A stretch of DNA of 55,797 nt, from the NCBI RefSeq assembly GCF_022538115.1, contig NZ_JAKZAL010000028.1, forward strand, positions 1-55,797, written 5' to 3'. The DNA comes from Cognataquiflexum rubidum. Lineage in GTDB: Bacteria; Bacteroidota; Bacteroidia; Cytophagales; Cyclobacteriaceae. Position 1 is the stretch's first letter, and the number at the start of each line of letters is the position of its first letter. This document shows, piece after piece, positions 53,314 through 55,797 of the stretch. The notes below the pieces were generated by a model. The model did no database searches. It was not told where the DNA came from and saw nothing but the letters and a program-made list of their open reading frames with translations. The position numbers and the translations under genes were made by a program.

Positions 53314-54428
53314 CTTTCTTCATGGATGGGGCCAAGTTTGTTTTTAAGAAAATCCGGATTTTTCTTAGCCAATACGGCTTTGATTTCAGCCAAGGCCGAT
53401 AATGCAATCTCCTCAGATCCTTCAGCCCCGATATCCAAACCAATTGGGGCATAGATGTTTTCGATGGGGACTTTGGTCCCTTCTGACTCCAACCGTGCTA
53501 TCAATTTGGCGGTTTTCTTTTTAGGCCCCAAAACACCGATATAGGGAAGTGCGTAAGGTATCAGGTCCTTCAGTACCACTGCCTCATAGTCAAAATTATG
53601 GGTCATCAGTAAGGCAACCGTATTTTTGTCAGGATTCAAACCTGAAACAGCCCTGTCAGCCGGCTCGATGATGATATTTGTAGCGGTAGGGAATCTTTCC
53701 GTTGTCGCGTGGTTTTTTCTACCGTCAATCAAAGTCAATTCCCAGCCCATCAAAGAAGCCAATTTGGCAACAGGAATGGTGTCATTTCCTGCGCCAAACA
53801 ATAAAATCCGGATAGGAGGGTTGATGGCTTCATAAAACACCCAAATTTCTTCCGGGTCGGAATATTGCTTTATGGAGCTTACTTGATTTTCAGCGTTGGT
53901 ATTGATATCAAGGTGAATTTTCTCAGACAATCCGGGATCTAATGTTTCGATTTTACCGAAAGTGTTTCCACCTTTAGACAGCACTCGGGTACCTATTTGC
54001 TCTCCACGGGCATTTTTCAAAGAAAAAGCAGTAACCAAAACACTTGGAGTCCGATCACTAAGTGCCACTTTCAACAATTCGGCAGGATTGGATTCATCCT
54101 CAAAATCAAGAGGCTCGATCAGTACTTGAATGATACCGTTACATCCCAAACCAACACCGAATTTTTGGTCATCTTCATCTGTGGTATCATAGGTCACAAG
54201 CATTGATTTTTGTTGAAAAATGACCGTTTGGGCTTTTCTGAGTGCATCACCTTCAAGGCAACCTCCACTGATAGCTCCGGTCAATTCTCCATCTTCAGTA
54301 ACAAGCATTCTTGCGCCAGGTCGTCTGTAGGCAGATCCATCGACTTTTACGACTGTTGCCAAGGCTGCTTTTTGCTTTCGGACTTTACAATTTTCGTATG
54401 CGTGCAAAATCTGTTGAAGGTCTTTCAT
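53310..54428 (-). CDS. XdhC-family molybdenum-cofactor insertion/sulfuration protein
   Basis: 372 residues. The N-terminal domain has VKVDGSAYRRPGARMLVTED and SGGCLEGDALR (about 50-60), the second domain a Rossmann fold with ILLFGAGNDTIPVAKLASLM, then YAPIGLDIGAEGSEEIALSA, the XdhC C-terminal signature. XdhC binds Moco, helps sulfurate it and hands it to xanthine-dehydrogenase-type apoenzymes. Upstream of the MocA-like gene in one operon; the likely client is the IorAB-like enzyme at 46.3-48.9 kb. Confidence 0.93.
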   Translation of the reverse strand: MKDLQQILHAYENCKVRKQKAALATVVKVDGSAYRRPGARMLVTEDGELTGAISGGCLEGDALRKAQTVIFQQKSMLVTYDTTDEDDQKFGVGLGCNGIIQVLIEPLDFEDESNPAELLKVALSDRTPSVLVTAFSLKNARGEQIGTRVLSKGGNTFGKIETLDPGLSEKIHLDINTNAENQVSSIKQYSDPEEIWVFYEAINPPIRILLFGAGNDTIPVAKLASLMGWELTLIDGRKNHATTERFPTATNIIIEPADRAVSGLNPDKNTVALLMTHNFDYEAVVLKDLIPYALPYIGVLGPKKKTAKLIARLESEGTKVPIENIYAPIGLDIGAEGSEEIALSALAEIKAVLAKKNPDFLKNKLGPIHEER

Positions 54429-54701
54429 GTATAATTTGTTTGACTATGTGCTTTTGATCAAAATTGGCAAAGATTTATTTCTTTGAAGCTTTTTCGCTCA
54501 AGAAAACTTGTCCATAAAATTATCCTCAATCTAATTATTTCTAAAGAAGTGCGGCAGAAAATTATTTAAGGGGAAAATCCAATTGGCTATTGGATGATTT
54601 TGGTAATTTATTAGCCTGTGGTTCATTGAGAGTTAATAATTGTTAAAATACTTTTTCCATAAAATAGGAAATACCCAAAAATTCCCGGATTTTTGTAACA
54701 T

Positions 54702-55163
54702 ATGGCAAAATCAAGAGACACCTTCGACAAGAAGGAAAAAGAAAAATTAAGACAGAAGAAAAAACAGGAGAAGCAGCAAAAGAAAGATGACAGAAAGTCC
54801 AACACTGCCAAAGTTACGGATTTCGAAAATATGATTGCTTACGTGGATGAGTTTGGAAATATTACTTCTACCCCTCCAGATCCATCTAAAAAAAGAGTTT
54901 TTGATGCTGATACGATTGAAATCGGTGTTTCTAAGCATGCTGATCCACTTCCCGGAGAGAATCTTAGAAAAGGAAAAGTGACATTTTTCAATGCTTCAAA
55001 AGGTTACGGTTTCATTAAGGATGAAGTTTCCCAAGACAGTATTTTCGTACACATCAACAAATGCATAGATCCTATTCAGGAAAATGACAAAGTTATTTTT
55101 GAAACTGAAAAATCTCCAAAAGGATTGAGTGCAGTGGATGTAAAGCTTTTCAAAGCACCTTGA
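54702..55163 (+). CDS. Cold-shock-domain protein with basic N-terminal extension
   Basis: 153 residues. The C-terminal ~70 residues form a cold-shock domain: GKVTFFNASKGYGFIKDEVS with RNP1 KGYGFI and RNP2 IFVHI, which bind single-stranded RNA or DNA. The N-terminal ~40 residues are almost entirely Lys, Glu, Gln, Arg and Asp (KKEKEKLRQKKKQEKQQKKD), a disordered basic tail. The middle part (NMIAYVDEFGNITSTPPDPS) is a common Bacteroidota linker. A role as an RNA chaperone is likely. Confidence 0.92.
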   Translation: MAKSRDTFDKKEKEKLRQKKKQEKQQKKDDRKSNTAKVTDFENMIAYVDEFGNITSTPPDPSKKRVFDADTIEIGVSKHADPLPGENLRKGKVTFFNASKGYGFIKDEVSQDSIFVHINKCIDPIQENDKVIFETEKSPKGLSAVDVKLFKAP

Positions 55164-55201
55164 TTTGAGTCAATGGCTGATCAAAAAACAGTGTTAGTGG
55201 C

Positions 55202-55687
55202 ATGAAAGTCGGCAGCCTTGCAGAGATAAAAAAAGAATTGACCTTCCTTGATACCAAAGAGTTGTCCGTCCTGTTGTTGGATCTAGCCAAGTTCAGTACG
55301 GACAATAAAGCTTTTTTATACTTCAAACTTTTTGAAAGGGAAAATCCGAGATTATTTGTTGAATTGGTTCAGGAAGAAATAGACCTTGAATTCCAAAAAG
55401 CTAATACTAGAAATTATCATTTAGCAAAAAAATCTGCCCAAAGTATCAGAAGAAAACTGAACAAAAGCCTCAAACTTACCAAAGACAAAGAAACCCTCAT
55501 TGAATTGATTGCTTACTTTTGCGAGCAATTCAAACTTTACGGATTCTTGGATTTCCGTCATCCTGTGATTGACAATTTGTACAAAGTCCAGGTGGGAAAA
55601 ATTGAGAAATTAATTACAGGGCTTCACGAGGATTTGCAATACGATTATCAAGAGAAAGTAGCATTGTTAAAGGAAAATTTGAGATAA
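55202..55687 (+). CDS. DUF6155-like protein
   Basis: 161 residues, all-helical and cytoplasmic. The opening LAEIKKELTFLDTKELSVLL and LARFSTDNKAFLYF-like region, followed by VQEEIDLEFQKANTRNYHLA, fits the DUF6155 pattern common in Bacteroidota. Function unknown. It starts 38 bp after the cold-shock gene in the same direction and may be co-transcribed. The following 110 bp to the window edge hold no gene. Confidence 0.7.
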   Translation: MKVGSLAEIKKELTFLDTKELSVLLLDLAKFSTDNKAFLYFKLFERENPRLFVELVQEEIDLEFQKANTRNYHLAKKSAQSIRRKLNKSLKLTKDKETLIELIAYFCEQFKLYGFLDFRHPVIDNLYKVQVGKIEKLITGLHEDLQYDYQEKVALLKENLR

Positions 55688-55797
55688 TTTTTTTATTTAA
55701 GTATTTAGGTTATTCTATTTTATGATTATCCGCAATCATTCCAGTAAGGATAAATTGAAGCAATGATGAGTCTGTCAAAAAGCTTTTGACCGAAATA

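Overview
The window looks like chromosomal DNA of a Bacteroidota member, most probably order Cytophagales (a Cyclobacteriaceae/Algoriphagus-like bacterium). Pointers are the moderate-to-low G+C, a textbook Bacteroidota promoter (TTTG, 19 bp, TATATTTG) in front of tRNA-Glu, scarcity of Shine-Dalgarno sites, and families typical of this phylum (DUF4230, DUF2911, DUF6155, a VLRF1-like protein, YwqK-type repeats). The species call is inference; the phylum call is fairly secure. Family assignments come from reading motifs, not from database searches.

Layout. 1-4350 is repeat-rich and decayed: the tail of an unrecognised gene, two blocks of mosaic intergenic repeats (with a 169-bp tandem duplication), two relics of group II introns whose reverse-transcriptase gene is mostly gone, and a small minus-strand cluster (VOC protein, truncated DUF1801 gene, AlkA-type DNA glycosylase). 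4351-19580 is ordinary core genome: mnmE, a secreted thioredoxin, a DtxR-family regulator, a glycosyltransferase, dapD, TPR proteins, a HerA-like ATPase, a BaiN-like flavoprotein, gap, two tandem tRNA-Glu genes and a B12-binding radical SAM protein. 19581-31284 holds a MITE-like palindrome, a CocE-type hydrolase, a Vms1/ANKZF1-like (VLRF1) putative peptidyl-tRNA hydrolase, two SDR enzymes, hrpB, a DUF2911 protein and a Gfo/Idh/MocA dehydrogenase.

31887-40609 is a tight eight-gene plus-strand operon: alpha/beta hydrolase with Cys in the nucleophile position, acetoacetate-decarboxylase-like protein, three small membrane proteins, patatin-like lipase, membrane metallophosphoesterase and a GMC oxidoreductase carrying a CxxCxxCxxxC motif. 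It reads as a membrane lipid/sterol-type oxidation and hydrolysis pathway. Converging on it is a four-gene minus-strand operon (45940-40616), every junction an ATGA overlap, encoding a membrane-tethered DUF5675 protein, a six-helix membrane protein with an N-acetylmuramidase domain, a DUF4230 lipoprotein and a large DUF4230-like membrane protein. Both wall-active-type domains are predicted to lie on the cytoplasmic side. This is the best candidate for an undescribed system.

46280-54428 contains an aldehyde/xanthine-oxidase-family molybdoenzyme (iorA/iorB-like, Tat signal) and its maturation genes (cysteine desulfurase, MocA-like cytidylyltransferase, XdhC). The two parts are separated by a small accessory patch with a YefM/YoeB toxin-antitoxin pair, whose operator shows two TGTAC boxes 12 bp apart, and orphan small proteins. 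The window ends with a cold-shock-domain protein and a DUF6155 protein.
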